From Cronobacter sakazakii (lineage in GTDB: Bacteria; Pseudomonadota; Gammaproteobacteria; Enterobacterales; Enterobacteriaceae), in contig NZ_CP011047.1 in assembly GCF_000982825.1 (NCBI RefSeq), forward strand, positions 3,286,001 through 3,350,000: a stretch of DNA of 64,000 nt, written 5' to 3'. Positions 55,160-63,782 of the stretch are shown here, in pieces. Within the stretch, counting starts at the first letter, position 1, and every line of letters starts with the position of its first letter. Below the pieces are notes generated by a model, which saw only the letters and a list, made by a program, of their open reading frames with translations, did no database searches and was not told the origin of the DNA. A program made the translations under genes and the position numbers.

Positions 55160-56104
55160 ATGAAGCTCAAGCATACCCTTCTGGCGACCGCCCTGTTTTC
55201 CGCGGCCTCGCTGTCAGCTCAGGCGGCGACAGAGTTAACGCCGGAACAAGCCGCGGCGCTGAAACCATTTGACCGTATTGTGATTACGGGTCGTTTCAAT
55301 GCCATTAACGAAGCGGCCACCGCCGTTTCCCGTCGCGCAGACGCTATGGGCGCGGCGTCATATTACATTCAGGACACCAGCGACACCGGTAACAGCGGCA
55401 ACTGGCGTGTGGTGGCCGATGTCTACCGTGAAAACGCGCCGAAAGCCGATGCGCCGAAAAACCGCGTTATTAACGGTGTGGTTGAGCTGCCAAAAGATCA
55501 GGCTATCGCGCTTGAGCCTTATGACACCGTGACCGTGCAGGGCTTCTATCGCAGCCAGCCGGAAGTGAACGACGCCATCACCAAAGCGGCGAAAGCCAAA
55601 GGCGCGGCCTCTTTCTGGATTGTGCGCCAGGTCGACACCAACCAGGGCGGCAACCAGCGTATTACCGCGTTTATCTATAAAGAAGATGCTAAAAAACGCG
55701 TACTGCAAAGCCCTGACGCTATCCCGGCAGATTCCGAAGCAGGCCGCGCGGCGCTCGCCAAAGGCGGCGAAGAAGCCAAAAAAGTGGAAATTCCGGGTGT
55801 CGCCACGACCGCCTCACCAAGCAGTGATGTTGGCCGTTTCTTTGAAACCCAGGAATCGAAAGGCGGACGTTACACTGTCACCCTGCCGGACGGAACTAAA
55901 GTGGAAGAAGTAAACAAAATCACCGCCGCTCAGATGGTGCCTTTCGACAGCGTGAAGTTTACCGGCCACTACAGCAGTATGACCGATATCTCTTACAACG
56001 TGGCGAAACGTGCCGCGAAGAAAGGGGCTAAGTACTATCACATCACCCGTCAGTGGGAAGAGCGCGGCGGCAACATGACCATCAGCGCCGACCTCTACAA
56101 GTAA
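55160..56104 (+). CDS. ydgH: YdgH, periplasmic protein with three DUF1471 (YhcN) domains
   Basis: I place the start at 55160, giving 314 residues as in E. coli YdgH, with a signal peptide MKLKHTLLATALFSAASLSAQA. Three similar domains follow, each with a pattern like FDRIVITGRF..A...A..A..KGA.SYYI (about 38-100, 125-185, 255-314). Related one-domain proteins (BhsA, McbA, YhcN) affect stress resistance and biofilm. The role of YdgH is linked to the envelope but is not settled. A terminator follows the stop directly. Confidence 0.93.
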   Translation: MKLKHTLLATALFSAASLSAQAATELTPEQAAALKPFDRIVITGRFNAINEAATAVSRRADAMGAASYYIQDTSDTGNSGNWRVVADVYRENAPKADAPKNRVINGVVELPKDQAIALEPYDTVTVQGFYRSQPEVNDAITKAAKAKGAASFWIVRQVDTNQGGNQRITAFIYKEDAKKRVLQSPDAIPADSEAGRAALAKGGEEAKKVEIPGVATTASPSSDVGRFFETQESKGGRYTVTLPDGTKVEEVNKITAAQMVPFDSVKFTGHYSSMTDISYNVAKRAAKKGAKYYHITRQWEERGGNMTISADLYK

Positions 56105-56119
56105 GACAGATTCTCAAAA

Positions 56120-56146
56120 CCAAGCGGCTACGGCCGCTTTTTTTGT
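56120..56146 (+). terminator. Terminator of ydgH
   Basis: An AAGCGGC / GCCGCTT stem with a TACG loop followed by TTTTTGTTTTT, 17 bp after the ydgH stop. Confidence 0.92.
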
Positions 56147-56288
56147 TTTTCCGCTACATTTTGTGTACGCCGCATTGCAAGCGAGCTTCGCACTCCGTAA
56201 AATCCCGCGCCTTAGTGCGATCCACCATTTTTATGCGCTCTGGCACAATAATTATTCTGGATCTTTCCTTTTGCTAAACAGGTTGTCT

Positions 56289-57671
56289 ATGGAAAAGAAG
56301 CTGGGCCTCGCCGCGTTAACCGCGCTTGTTTTAAGTTCCATGCTGGGTGCCGGGGTTTTTAGTCTGCCGCAGAATATGGCCGAGGTGGCGAGTCCCGCGG
56401 CGTTGCTGATTGGCTGGGGAATTACCGGTGCCGGGATCCTGCTTTTAGCGCTGGCGATGCTGTTTTTAACGCGGCTGCGCCCTGACCTCGACGGCGGCAT
56501 CTTCACTTACGCCCGCGAAGGGTTCGGTGAACTGATTGGCTTCTGCTCCGCCTGGGGTTACTGGCTGTGCGCCGTGATCGCCAACGTCTCGTATCTCGTT
56601 ATCGTCTTCTCCGCGCTGAGCTTCTTTACCGACACGCCGCAGCTGCGCCTGTTTGGCGACGGCAACACCTGGCAGGCGATCGTCGGCGCGTCGGTGCTGC
56701 TGTGGGTGGTGCATTTTCTGGTGCTGCGCGGCGTGCAGACCGCCGCGAGCATTAATCTCGCCGCGACGCTCGCCAAACTCCTGCCGCTCGGCCTGTTTGT
56801 GGTGCTGGCGATTATCGCGTTCCGCCTGCCGACCTTTACGCTGGATTTCACCGGCGTCGATCTCGGCGTACCCGTCTGGGAGCAGGTGAAAAACACCATG
56901 CTGATTACGCTGTGGGTGTTTATCGGCGTTGAAGGCGCGGTGGTCGTCTCGGCCCGCGCGCGGCAGAAAAAAGATGTCGGCCTGGCTACGCTTCTCGCCG
57001 TGCTCGCGGCGCTCGCGGTCTATCTGCTGGTCACACTACTGTCGCTCGGCGTGCTGGCACGCCCGGAACTGGCGCAGATGCGTAACCCATCAATGGCGGG
57101 CCTGATGGTGCAAATGATGGGGCCATGGGGCGAAGTGATCATCGCCGCCGGGCTGATTGTCTCGGTGTGCGGCGCGTACCTGAGCTGGACCATTATGGCG
57201 GCCGAAGTGCCGCTGCTGGCCGCGCAGTATAAAGCGTTCCCGCGCCTCTTCGCCCGCCAGAATGCGCGTAACGCGCCGTCGGCCTCGCTGTGGCTGACAA
57301 ACGCCAGCGTGCAAATCTGTCTGGTGCTTATTTGGGCGACCGGCTCGGATTACAACACCCTGCTGACCATCGCCTCAGAGATGATTCTGGTGCCCTATTT
57401 CCTGGTCGGCGCTTACCTGCTCAAAATCGCAAAGCGTCCTTTACATCAGGCGATTGCTGTCGGGGCGTGCATTTATGGCCTATGGTTGCTGTATGCCTCA
57501 GGCCCGATGCATCTGCTGTTGTCCGTTGTCCTGTACGCGCCTGGGGTGGTGTTTTTCCTCTATGCGCGCCGTACCCATGTGGATAACGTTGCGCTGAAAG
57601 GTCAGGAGAAAATCGTCATCGGCCTGTTGCTGATTGCCGCCCTGCCGGCGACCTGGATGCTGGTGCGCTAA
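56289..57671 (+). CDS. ydgI: YdgI, arginine:ornithine antiporter family (ArcD type)
   Basis: The start at 56289 gives 460 residues, the E. coli YdgI length; the frame is open for 42 further codons upstream without support. The APC-family transporter has about twelve membrane helices. It opens with GLAALTALVLSSMLGAGVFSLPQNMAE, the conserved helix 1 of basic amino acid antiporters. Substrate specificity (arginine, ornithine, lysine) is by family only; no arginine deiminase genes are adjacent. folM follows after 29 bp. Confidence 0.9.
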   Translation: MEKKLGLAALTALVLSSMLGAGVFSLPQNMAEVASPAALLIGWGITGAGILLLALAMLFLTRLRPDLDGGIFTYAREGFGELIGFCSAWGYWLCAVIANVSYLVIVFSALSFFTDTPQLRLFGDGNTWQAIVGASVLLWVVHFLVLRGVQTAASINLAATLAKLLPLGLFVVLAIIAFRLPTFTLDFTGVDLGVPVWEQVKNTMLITLWVFIGVEGAVVVSARARQKKDVGLATLLAVLAALAVYLLVTLLSLGVLARPELAQMRNPSMAGLMVQMMGPWGEVIIAAGLIVSVCGAYLSWTIMAAEVPLLAAQYKAFPRLFARQNARNAPSASLWLTNASVQICLVLIWATGSDYNTLLTIASEMILVPYFLVGAYLLKIAKRPLHQAIAVGACIYGLWLLYASGPMHLLLSVVLYAPGVVFFLYARRTHVDNVALKGQEKIVIGLLLIAALPATWMLVR

Positions 57672-57700
57672 TCTCCTGCCGCTAACGCTTAAGGAGAGTT

Positions 57701-58423
57701 GTGGTGAAAAAACTGGATAAACCCATTGTTATCACCGGCGCGGGCCGCCGTATCGGCCTTGCGCTGGCGCACCATTTCCTGGCGCAGCATCATGATGTGA
57801 TTGTCAGTTACCGCACCCGTTACCCGGCGATTGACGTGCTGGAAGAGGCAGGCGCGGTGTGCATCGAAGCCGATTTCTGCCATGACGAGGGCATTCTGGC
57901 GTTTGCCGACGCCGTAAAATCGCGCACCACGCATATTCGCGCGCTGTTACATAACGCCAGCACCTGGCAGGATGAAAGCCCGCCTGTGCCGCCCGCTGAT
58001 GTGCTGAACGCCATGCTGCAAATTCACGTTCACGCGCCCTATCTCCTGAACTTTGCCCTGGAGCCGTTGATGCGCGGCCAGGGCCACGCCGCCTGCGATA
58101 TTATTCACTTTACCGATTATGTCGTGGAGCGCGGCAGCGCGAAGTATATCGCCTATGCCGCCAGCAAAGCGGCGCTCGATAATCTCACCCGTTCGTTTGC
58201 CCGTAAGCTTGCGCCGGAGGTGAAAGTTAACGCCATTGCCCCGTCGCAAATCCTCTTTAACGAACATGACGACCCGGAATACCGGCAGAAGGCGCTGAAC
58301 AAATCGCTGATGAAAATCGCGCCCGGCGAAAAAGAGATTATCGACCTGGTGGATTATCTCCTCACCAGCCGCTATGTGACGGGCCACAGCTATCCGGTGA
58401 ACGGCGGCCGCCCGTTGCGTTAA
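57701..58423 (+). CDS. folM: Dihydromonapterin reductase FolM
   Basis: The 240-residue short-chain dehydrogenase matches E. coli FolM (240): TGAGRRIGLALAHHFL near the start, HNAS, IIHFTDYVVERGS and the catalytic YAASKAALDN near residue 152. It reduces dihydromonapterin to tetrahydromonapterin with NADPH, with weak dihydrofolate reductase activity. Two GTG starts are possible (57701 and 57704); AAGGAG is 4 or 7 bp away. Confidence 0.94.
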   Translation: MVKKLDKPIVITGAGRRIGLALAHHFLAQHHDVIVSYRTRYPAIDVLEEAGAVCIEADFCHDEGILAFADAVKSRTTHIRALLHNASTWQDESPPVPPADVLNAMLQIHVHAPYLLNFALEPLMRGQGHAACDIIHFTDYVVERGSAKYIAYAASKAALDNLTRSFARKLAPEVKVNAIAPSQILFNEHDDPEYRQKALNKSLMKIAPGEKEIIDLVDYLLTSRYVTGHSYPVNGGRPLR

Positions 58424-58498
58424 TCGGTTGAGCTGCCGTTGCTGGCGCGTTGCGTCTGCCCGGTGTATCTTGGTGTTTTTACCGCAACGCAGAAGCCT

Positions 58499-59230
58499 AT
58501 GAGCAAGATCGTTTTTGTTGAAGATGACCCGGAAGTCGGCGAGCTTATCGCCGCCTATCTGGGCCGCCATGATATTGATGTGATTGTCGAAAGCCGCGGC
58601 GATCGCGCTGAGGCGGTCATTGAGCGCGAGAACCCGGATCTGGTGCTGCTGGATATTATGCTGCCAGGCAAAGACGGCATGACGCTGTGCCGCGATTTGC
58701 GCGCCCGCTGGCAGGGGCCGGTGGTGCTGTTGACCTCACTCGACAGCGATATGAACCATATTCTGTCGCTTGAAATGGGTGCCAGCGATTACATTCTCAA
58801 AACCACGCCGCCTGCGGTGCTGCTGGCGCGTCTGCGTCTGCACCTGCGCCAGCATATGGCTGCCGCGCCCGTGACCGCAGCGGATAACACGCCAACGCGG
58901 CAACCGCACAAGGCGCTGCGTTTCGGTACGCTATGCATCGACCCGCTCAACCGCCAGGTCACGCTGCTGGGTGAGCAGATAGCGCTCTCAACCGCGGATT
59001 TTGACTTACTCTGGGAGCTTGCGACCCACGCCGGGCAGATTATGGATCGCGACGCGCTGTTAAAAAACCTGCGCGGCGTAACCTACGACGGGCTGGATCG
59101 CAGCGTAGACGTGGCAATTTCAAGACTGCGCAAAAAGCTCAACGACAGCGCGACCGAGCCTTATCGCATCAAGACGGTGCGCAACAAAGGGTATCTGTTT
59201 GCGCCGCACGCCTGGGAAAGCGAGGCGTAA
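58499..59230 (+). CDS. rstA: Response regulator RstA
   Basis: The start at 58499 gives a 243-residue OmpR-type regulator. Its receiver domain has the acidic pair VEDD near residue 8, phospho-Asp in LVLLDIMLPGKDG (about residue 52) and Lys in ILKTTPP. The C-terminal winged helix ends in DRSVDVAISRLRKKLND and IKTVRNKGYLF. In E. coli rstA is followed at once by rstB; here a SDR/LysR pair of 1.8 kb lies between them. ydgC, which precedes rstA in E. coli, is absent. Confidence 0.93.
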   Translation: MSKIVFVEDDPEVGELIAAYLGRHDIDVIVESRGDRAEAVIERENPDLVLLDIMLPGKDGMTLCRDLRARWQGPVVLLTSLDSDMNHILSLEMGASDYILKTTPPAVLLARLRLHLRQHMAAAPVTAADNTPTRQPHKALRFGTLCIDPLNRQVTLLGEQIALSTADFDLLWELATHAGQIMDRDALLKNLRGVTYDGLDRSVDVAISRLRKKLNDSATEPYRIKTVRNKGYLFAPHAWESEA

Positions 59231-59265
59231 TGTATCGCGCCGCGCAATACGCGCGGCGCTGCCCC

Positions 59266-60018
59266 TTATATCTGCACCATCCCTCCATCAACAAACAGCT
59301 CGACGCCATTCACAAAACTCGCCTCGTCAGACGCCAGGAACAGCACCGCGCGGGCGATCTCCTCCGGTTTGCCGACGCGCCCGAGCGGGATCTGCGCGGT
59401 GAGTTCGTTTTTAACGTCTTCCGCCTGCTCGCCTCCGCCAAAGAGTTCATTGAGCCCTGCCGTGTTGACCGGCCCGGGGCTGATGGCGTTCACGCGAATA
59501 TGACGGTCTTTTAAATCGAGGATCCAGTTGCGCGCAAAACTGCGCACCGCCGCTTTGCTTGCCGCGTAAACGCTGAACGCTGGCGTGCCGCTGGAGCCAG
59601 CGGTAGAGGCGTTCAGCACCACGGCGGCACCGTCACGCAGCAGCGGCAGCGCCTTCTGCACCGTAAACAGTACGCCTTTCACGTTAGTGTCGAAGGTATC
59701 GTGATAATGCGCTTCGGAAATCGCGCCGAGAGGGGCAAGCTCCCCGCCGCCTGCGTTGGCGAAGAGCACATCGATATGGCTGTGGCGCTGCTGCACCGCT
59801 TCATACAGACGATCGATATCCGCAAGCTGGCTTATGTCGCCACGCACACCAGTGACGTTGTCACCTATTTGTTGTAATGCCGCATCCAGCGCCGCCTGCC
59901 GACGCCCGGTAATAAACACATGCGCGCCTTCGTCGGCAAACGCTTTAGCGGTAGCAAGGCCAATGCCGCTGGTGCCGCCGGTCACGATAACCACTTTATT
60001 GCTGAAACGTGCGTTCAT
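59266..60018 (-). CDS. SDR family oxidoreductase
   Basis: The start at 60018 (250 residues, MNARFSNKVVIVTGGTSGIG) has a GAGGA ribosome site; the open frame upstream crosses the divergent promoter. A classical SDR: TGGTSGIGLATA cofactor site, FANAGGG, catalytic Tyr/Lys in FSVYAASKAAVRS (near residue 151), and ISPGPVNTAGLNELFG. The substrate is unknown. It is divergent from a LysR gene with a 110-bp gap, so it is the likely target of that regulator. Confidence 0.88.
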   Translation of the reverse strand: MNARFSNKVVIVTGGTSGIGLATAKAFADEGAHVFITGRRQAALDAALQQIGDNVTGVRGDISQLADIDRLYEAVQQRHSHIDVLFANAGGGELAPLGAISEAHYHDTFDTNVKGVLFTVQKALPLLRDGAAVVLNASTAGSSGTPAFSVYAASKAAVRSFARNWILDLKDRHIRVNAISPGPVNTAGLNELFGGGEQAEDVKNELTAQIPLGRVGKPEEIARAVLFLASDEASFVNGVELFVDGGMVQI

Positions 60019-60128
60019 AGTTTTATCCTCATGAATGTGACTGTTTGTCATGGGCTGAGAATAAGCGCTTCCCATCGGGCTGTGGACCAGGACAAAATGG
60101 CACCCTGCGTTCTGTCTGAGGAACGATA
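60019..60128. promoter_or_regulatory. Divergent promoter region of the SDR and LysR genes
   Basis: A 110-bp gap between divergent starts, the classical arrangement for LysR autoregulation and target control. I cannot single out one T-N11-A box with confidence. Confidence 0.5.
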
Positions 60129-61034
60129 ATGCAACACGATCTAAACGACTATTTTTACTATGCCGAAGTGGTGAGCCACGGCGGTTTCGCTGCCGCCAGC
60201 CGGGCGCTGAAACAGCCAAAATCGAAGCTCAGCCGCCGCGTGGCCGGGCTTGAGGCGCAGCTCGGCGTGCGGCTCATTGAGCGCTCCAGCCGCCGTTTTC
60301 GCGTCACCGATATCGGCCAGGCGTTTTATGACCAGTGCCGCGCGATGCTGCTGGAGGCGGAAAAAGCGCAGGCGGTGATTGCCCAGGCGCGCAAGGAGCC
60401 GCAGGGCATGGTGCGTTTTAGTTGTCCGACGGGTATGGTCGAAATTATCCAGGCCATGCTGCCTGCGTTTATGCACCGCTACCCGCAGGTGAATTTGCAA
60501 ATTATCGCCATTGACCGCCCTGTCGATTTAATCGAAGAGCGCGTGGATGTGGCGCTGCGGGTGCGTACCGAGCTTACCAGCGACGCCGAGTTGATTATGC
60601 GCACACTGGGCACGTCAAACCGCATCCTGGTCGCGAGCCCGCAGCTTGCCAGTAAACTTAACGGGGCTATTGATACCCTCGCCTGCCATCCGACGCTTGG
60701 CACCAGCGACGAGCCCGGCGAAATCAGCTGGGCACTGGAACATGAACAGGGAAAGCGCTGTCTTATCCGCCATCAGCCGCGGTTCAGCTGTAGCGATTTT
60801 ACGGCTGTCCGCATGGCCGCTATCGCGGGGCTGGGGATTGCGCTGCTGCCGGATCATGTCTGCGCGAAAGCGCTGAAAACCGGCGATCTGGTGCATGTTT
60901 ATCGCGGCTGGCAGGGCCAGCGCGGAATTGTGCATCTGGTGTTTACCACGCGTCGCGGTCTGCCGCCCGCGGTCAGAGCGTTTATCGATCATCTGGCCGC
61001 GCACTTTCCGCGTACCACTTCGGCTATCCAGTAA
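60129..61034 (+). CDS. LysR family transcriptional regulator
   Basis: The 301-residue protein has the LysR helix-turn-helix at residues 17-45 (GGFAAASRALKQPKSKLSRRVAGLEAQLGVRLIER) and a periplasmic-binding-like effector domain. It is divergent from the SDR gene and ends 26 bp before rstB on the same strand. Therefore rstB may now be co-transcribed with it rather than with rstA. Confidence 0.9.
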   Translation: MQHDLNDYFYYAEVVSHGGFAAASRALKQPKSKLSRRVAGLEAQLGVRLIERSSRRFRVTDIGQAFYDQCRAMLLEAEKAQAVIAQARKEPQGMVRFSCPTGMVEIIQAMLPAFMHRYPQVNLQIIAIDRPVDLIEERVDVALRVRTELTSDAELIMRTLGTSNRILVASPQLASKLNGAIDTLACHPTLGTSDEPGEISWALEHEQGKRCLIRHQPRFSCSDFTAVRMAAIAGLGIALLPDHVCAKALKTGDLVHVYRGWQGQRGIVHLVFTTRRGLPPAVRAFIDHLAAHFPRTTSAIQ

Positions 61035-61060
61035 CCGCGCCGCGGGCGTGAGAGATTTTC

Positions 61061-62353
61061 ATGAAAAAACTCTTTATACAGTTCTATTTGCTGCTGTTTG
61101 TCTGCTTTCTGGTGATGACGATGCTGGTCGGGCTGGTCTATAAGTTCACCGCCGAGCGCGCCGGTCGGCAGTCGCTCGATGATCTGATGAAAAGCTCGCT
61201 CTATCTTATGCGTAGCGAACTGCGTGAAATCCCACCGCATGAGTGGAATAAAACCATCAAAGAGCTGGATTTAAATCTGTCGTTTAAGCTGCGTATTCAG
61301 CCGATGAATCAGTATCACCTTAACGACATCAACAGCCGCCGCCTGCGCGAAGGTGAAATTGTGGCGCTCGACGATGAATATACGTTTATCCAGCGTATTC
61401 CGCGCAGCCACTATGTGCTGGCGGTCGGCCCGGTGCCCTATCTCTATTTCCTGCATCAGATGCGGCTGCTGGATATCGCGCTGATTGCGCTGATCGCGAT
61501 TTCGCTGGCGCTGCCGGTGTTTATCTGGATACGTCCCCACTGGCAGGAGATGCTGCGGCTGGAAACCGCGGCGCAGCGCCTGGGCGAAGGCCATCTCGAT
61601 GAGCGCATCCATTTTGATAAGGCGTCGAGTTTCTCGCGCCTCGGCGTGGCGTTTAACCAGATGGCAAATAACATTAACACCCTGATTGCCAGTAAAAAGC
61701 AGCTGATTGACGGCATCGCCCACGAGCTTCGAACGCCGCTGGTGCGCCTGCGTTACCGGCTGGAGATGAGCGATAACCTGAGTACCGCAGAATCGCAGGC
61801 GCTGAACCGCGATATCGGCCAGCTGGAAGCGCTTATCGAGGAGTTGCTGACTTACGCGCGGCTGGACCGCCCGCAAACCGAGCTGCATCTGACGCACCCG
61901 GAACTGCCGCGCTGGCTGCATGACTATGTGGACGACGCGTGCCTGCTGCACCCGGAGCGAGAGTTGATTCTCGCGCGCATTGACGAAGGCGATTACGGCG
62001 CGCTGGATATGCGTCTTATGGAGCGCGTGCTGGATAATCTGGTGAATAACGCGCTGCGTTACAGCGAGCAGCGGCTGCGAATCGGGCTGTCGCTTGAGGG
62101 CGCGCAGGCGACGCTTGAAGTGGAAGATGACGGTTCAGGTATTCCCGAAGAGGAGCGCAGCCGGGTGTTTGAGCCGTTCGTGCGTCTCGACCCGAGCCGC
62201 GACCGCGCCACCGGCGGGTGCGGGCTGGGGCTTGCGATTGTGCATTCGATTGCGACCGCCATGAGCGGTGAAGTGAGCGTGACGCAAAGCGAACTCGGCG
62301 GCGCGCATTTTCGTTTTCGCTGGCCGGTGGTGTTGCCATCAGAAGGCGTGTAG
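61061..62353 (+). CDS. rstB: Sensor histidine kinase RstB
   Basis: The 430-residue kinase (E. coli RstB 433) has TM1 at residues 9-28, a periplasmic domain, TM2 near 137-155 and HAMP. The phospho-acceptor His221 lies in IAHELRTPLVRLRYRLEMS. The ATPase boxes are NLVNNALRYSEQ, EDDGSGIPEEE and GGCGLGLAIVHSIA. It phosphorylates RstA, which in E. coli is under PhoP control. It is separated from rstA by two unrelated genes but appears intact. Confidence 0.94.
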   Translation: MKKLFIQFYLLLFVCFLVMTMLVGLVYKFTAERAGRQSLDDLMKSSLYLMRSELREIPPHEWNKTIKELDLNLSFKLRIQPMNQYHLNDINSRRLREGEIVALDDEYTFIQRIPRSHYVLAVGPVPYLYFLHQMRLLDIALIALIAISLALPVFIWIRPHWQEMLRLETAAQRLGEGHLDERIHFDKASSFSRLGVAFNQMANNINTLIASKKQLIDGIAHELRTPLVRLRYRLEMSDNLSTAESQALNRDIGQLEALIEELLTYARLDRPQTELHLTHPELPRWLHDYVDDACLLHPERELILARIDEGDYGALDMRLMERVLDNLVNNALRYSEQRLRIGLSLEGAQATLEVEDDGSGIPEEERSRVFEPFVRLDPSRDRATGGCGLGLAIVHSIATAMSGEVSVTQSELGGAHFRFRWPVVLPSEGV

Positions 62354-62366
62354 TGGTTATGGCGCA

Positions 62367-62644
62367 TGGCGGGTGCGCGAAGCTTACCCGCCCTACGGTT
62401 AACTGTATTAGCGTTGTCTTCTGTTTTGTGGCGGGTGCGCTGCGCTTACCCGCCCTACGGTGAGCTGCATTGGCATTGTCTTCTGTTCTGTGGCGGGTGC
62501 GCTGCGCTTACCCGCCCTACGGTTAACTGCATTGGCGCTGTCTTCTGTTCTGTGGCGGGTGCGCTGCGCTTACCCGCCCTACGGTGAGCTGCATTGGCGT
62601 TATCTTCTGTTCCGCGACGGGTGCGCTTTGCTTACCCGCCCTAC
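62367..62644. repeat. Tandem 62-bp repeat, five copies, with palindromic core
   Basis: Five units start at 62367, 62429, 62491, 62553 and 62615, with a constant period of 62 bp. The core TGGCGGGTGCGCTGCGCTTACCCGCCCTAC contains an imperfect palindrome (GGCGGGT / ACCCGCC). The rest (GGTTAACTGCATTGGCGCTGTCTTCTGTTCTG) is conserved with few changes. Copies 1 and 5 are the most diverged. It resembles a REP-type element multiplied in tandem. Open frames through it are by-products of the repeat. Confidence 0.85.
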
Positions 62645-62664
62645 AAAACACTACGCATAAGACT

Positions 62665-62695
62665 CGTAGGGTGGGTAAGCGCAGCGCACCCGCCA
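62665..62695. repeat. Inverted copy of the 62-bp repeat core
   Basis: CGTAGGGTGGGTAAGCGCAGCGCACCCGCCA is the reverse complement of the core of the upstream tandem units with one change. It lies 21 bp after the last direct unit, so the array ends as a head-to-head pair able to form a long hairpin. Confidence 0.85.
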
Positions 62696-62820
62696 TTTCC
62701 TTCATATGAACCTCTTCCTGCCACACTATTTTCATCTCACCATCATGCCCGTCTCGCCCGCCAATTTTCCTGCCAGACATTAAACTCCCTATGGTCAAAC
62801 CCGGCGAAACTGTGCTAAAC

Positions 62821-62843
62821 ATAAAGTATGTTGTAACTAATGC
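62821..62843 (+). other. Replication terminator Ter site (TerB-like)
   Basis: GTATGTTGTAACTAA within this segment matches the conserved Ter core AGNATGTTGTAACTAA. It ends 9 bp before the tus ATG, as TerB does in E. coli, where Tus binding also represses tus. The conserved G near the left side marks the blocking face, so forks moving from left to right in this window should be stopped. Confidence 0.88.
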
Positions 62844-62852
62844 GAGAACATC

Positions 62853-63782
62853 ATGGCCCGTTACGATCTGGTTGAACGCCTTAACGTCACTTTTCGCGAA
62901 TTAGAACATGCATTAATGGAGATGCGAGATGGCCTCGCGGCCTGTCGTCTGCTGGCGGCGCGGGTGTTCAGCCTGCCTGAAGTGGAAAAAGGCAAAGAGC
63001 ACGATCCGCTGCTCACCATTTCGGTGACGCAAAAAATCGGCAAAGAGGCGCAGGAGGCGGCGCTGCGTCACTTTACGCATCTGTTCATCCAGCAGCAGTC
63101 GGAAAAGCGCAGCAGCAAGGCGGCGGTACGTCTGCCTGGCGCGGTCTGTTTCAGCGTCGATGATGCACAGCACGAGGCGCTGCACGCGCTGGCCGATAAA
63201 ATCAACGCGTTGAAAACGCAGCTGGAAGAGATTATCACTGTAGAATCGGGCCTGCCCTCCACCCAGCGTTTTGAATGGGTGCACCGCTACCTGCCTGGGC
63301 TGATTACGCTCAACGCGTACCGTCGTCTCACGGTGCTGGATAACCCCGCCACGCTGCGTTTCGGCTGGGCGAATAAACATATTATTAAAAATCTGACGCG
63401 CGACGACGTGCTGGCGATGCTGGAGCGCGGGCTGAAAGCGCCTCGCGCGGTGGGCGGGTTAACTAAAGAGCAGTGGCACGCGCGCCTCACGCAGGAGTAC
63501 AACGATATCGCCGCCCTCCCGCAGAAGGCGCGGCTGAAGATTAAACGCCCGGTGAAAGTGCAGCCGGTGGCGCGCGTCTGGTACGCGCAAAACCAGCGGC
63601 AGGTGCAGTATGCGTGCCCGTCGCCGCTGATTGTGTTGTGTCACGAAACGCGCGGCGGCGCGGTGCCAGATATTGGCGAACTGCTGAACTATGACGCCGA
63701 AAACGTGCAGCACCGCTATAAGCCGCAGGCGGAAGAACTGGTGATGATGATCCCCCGCCTGCATCTTTACCTCGCGCCCTGA
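62853..63782 (+). CDS. tus: DNA replication terminus site-binding protein Tus
   Basis: The 309-residue protein is the same length as E. coli Tus and matches it along its length: MARYDLVERLNVTFRELE at the start, FGWANKHIIKNLTRDDVLAMLE in the middle with the region around the C6-binding lock, and VKVQPVARVWYAQNQRQVQYACPSPL near residue 230. It binds Ter sites and stops DnaB helicase in one direction. The start lies directly after a Ter site. It is convergent with fumC; the stop codons are adjacent. Confidence 0.96.
   Translation: MARYDLVERLNVTFRELEHALMEMRDGLAACRLLAARVFSLPEVEKGKEHDPLLTISVTQKIGKEAQEAALRHFTHLFIQQQSEKRSSKAAVRLPGAVCFSVDDAQHEALHALADKINALKTQLEEIITVESGLPSTQRFEWVHRYLPGLITLNAYRRLTVLDNPATLRFGWANKHIIKNLTRDDVLAMLERGLKAPRAVGGLTKEQWHARLTQEYNDIAALPQKARLKIKRPVKVQPVARVWYAQNQRQVQYACPSPLIVLCHETRGGAVPDIGELLNYDAENVQHRYKPQAEELVMMIPRLHLYLAP

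Noticed and set aside
58460..58480. GGTGTA and GGTGTT direct repeat before rstA as a PhoP box
   Set aside because: The half-sites are 10 bp apart instead of 11 and match the consensus poorly.
62366..62660. Short repetitive open frames in the 62-bp array (for example 62366-62587)
   Set aside because: The frames arise from the tandem DNA repeat itself and encode repeated, non-protein-like sequence.
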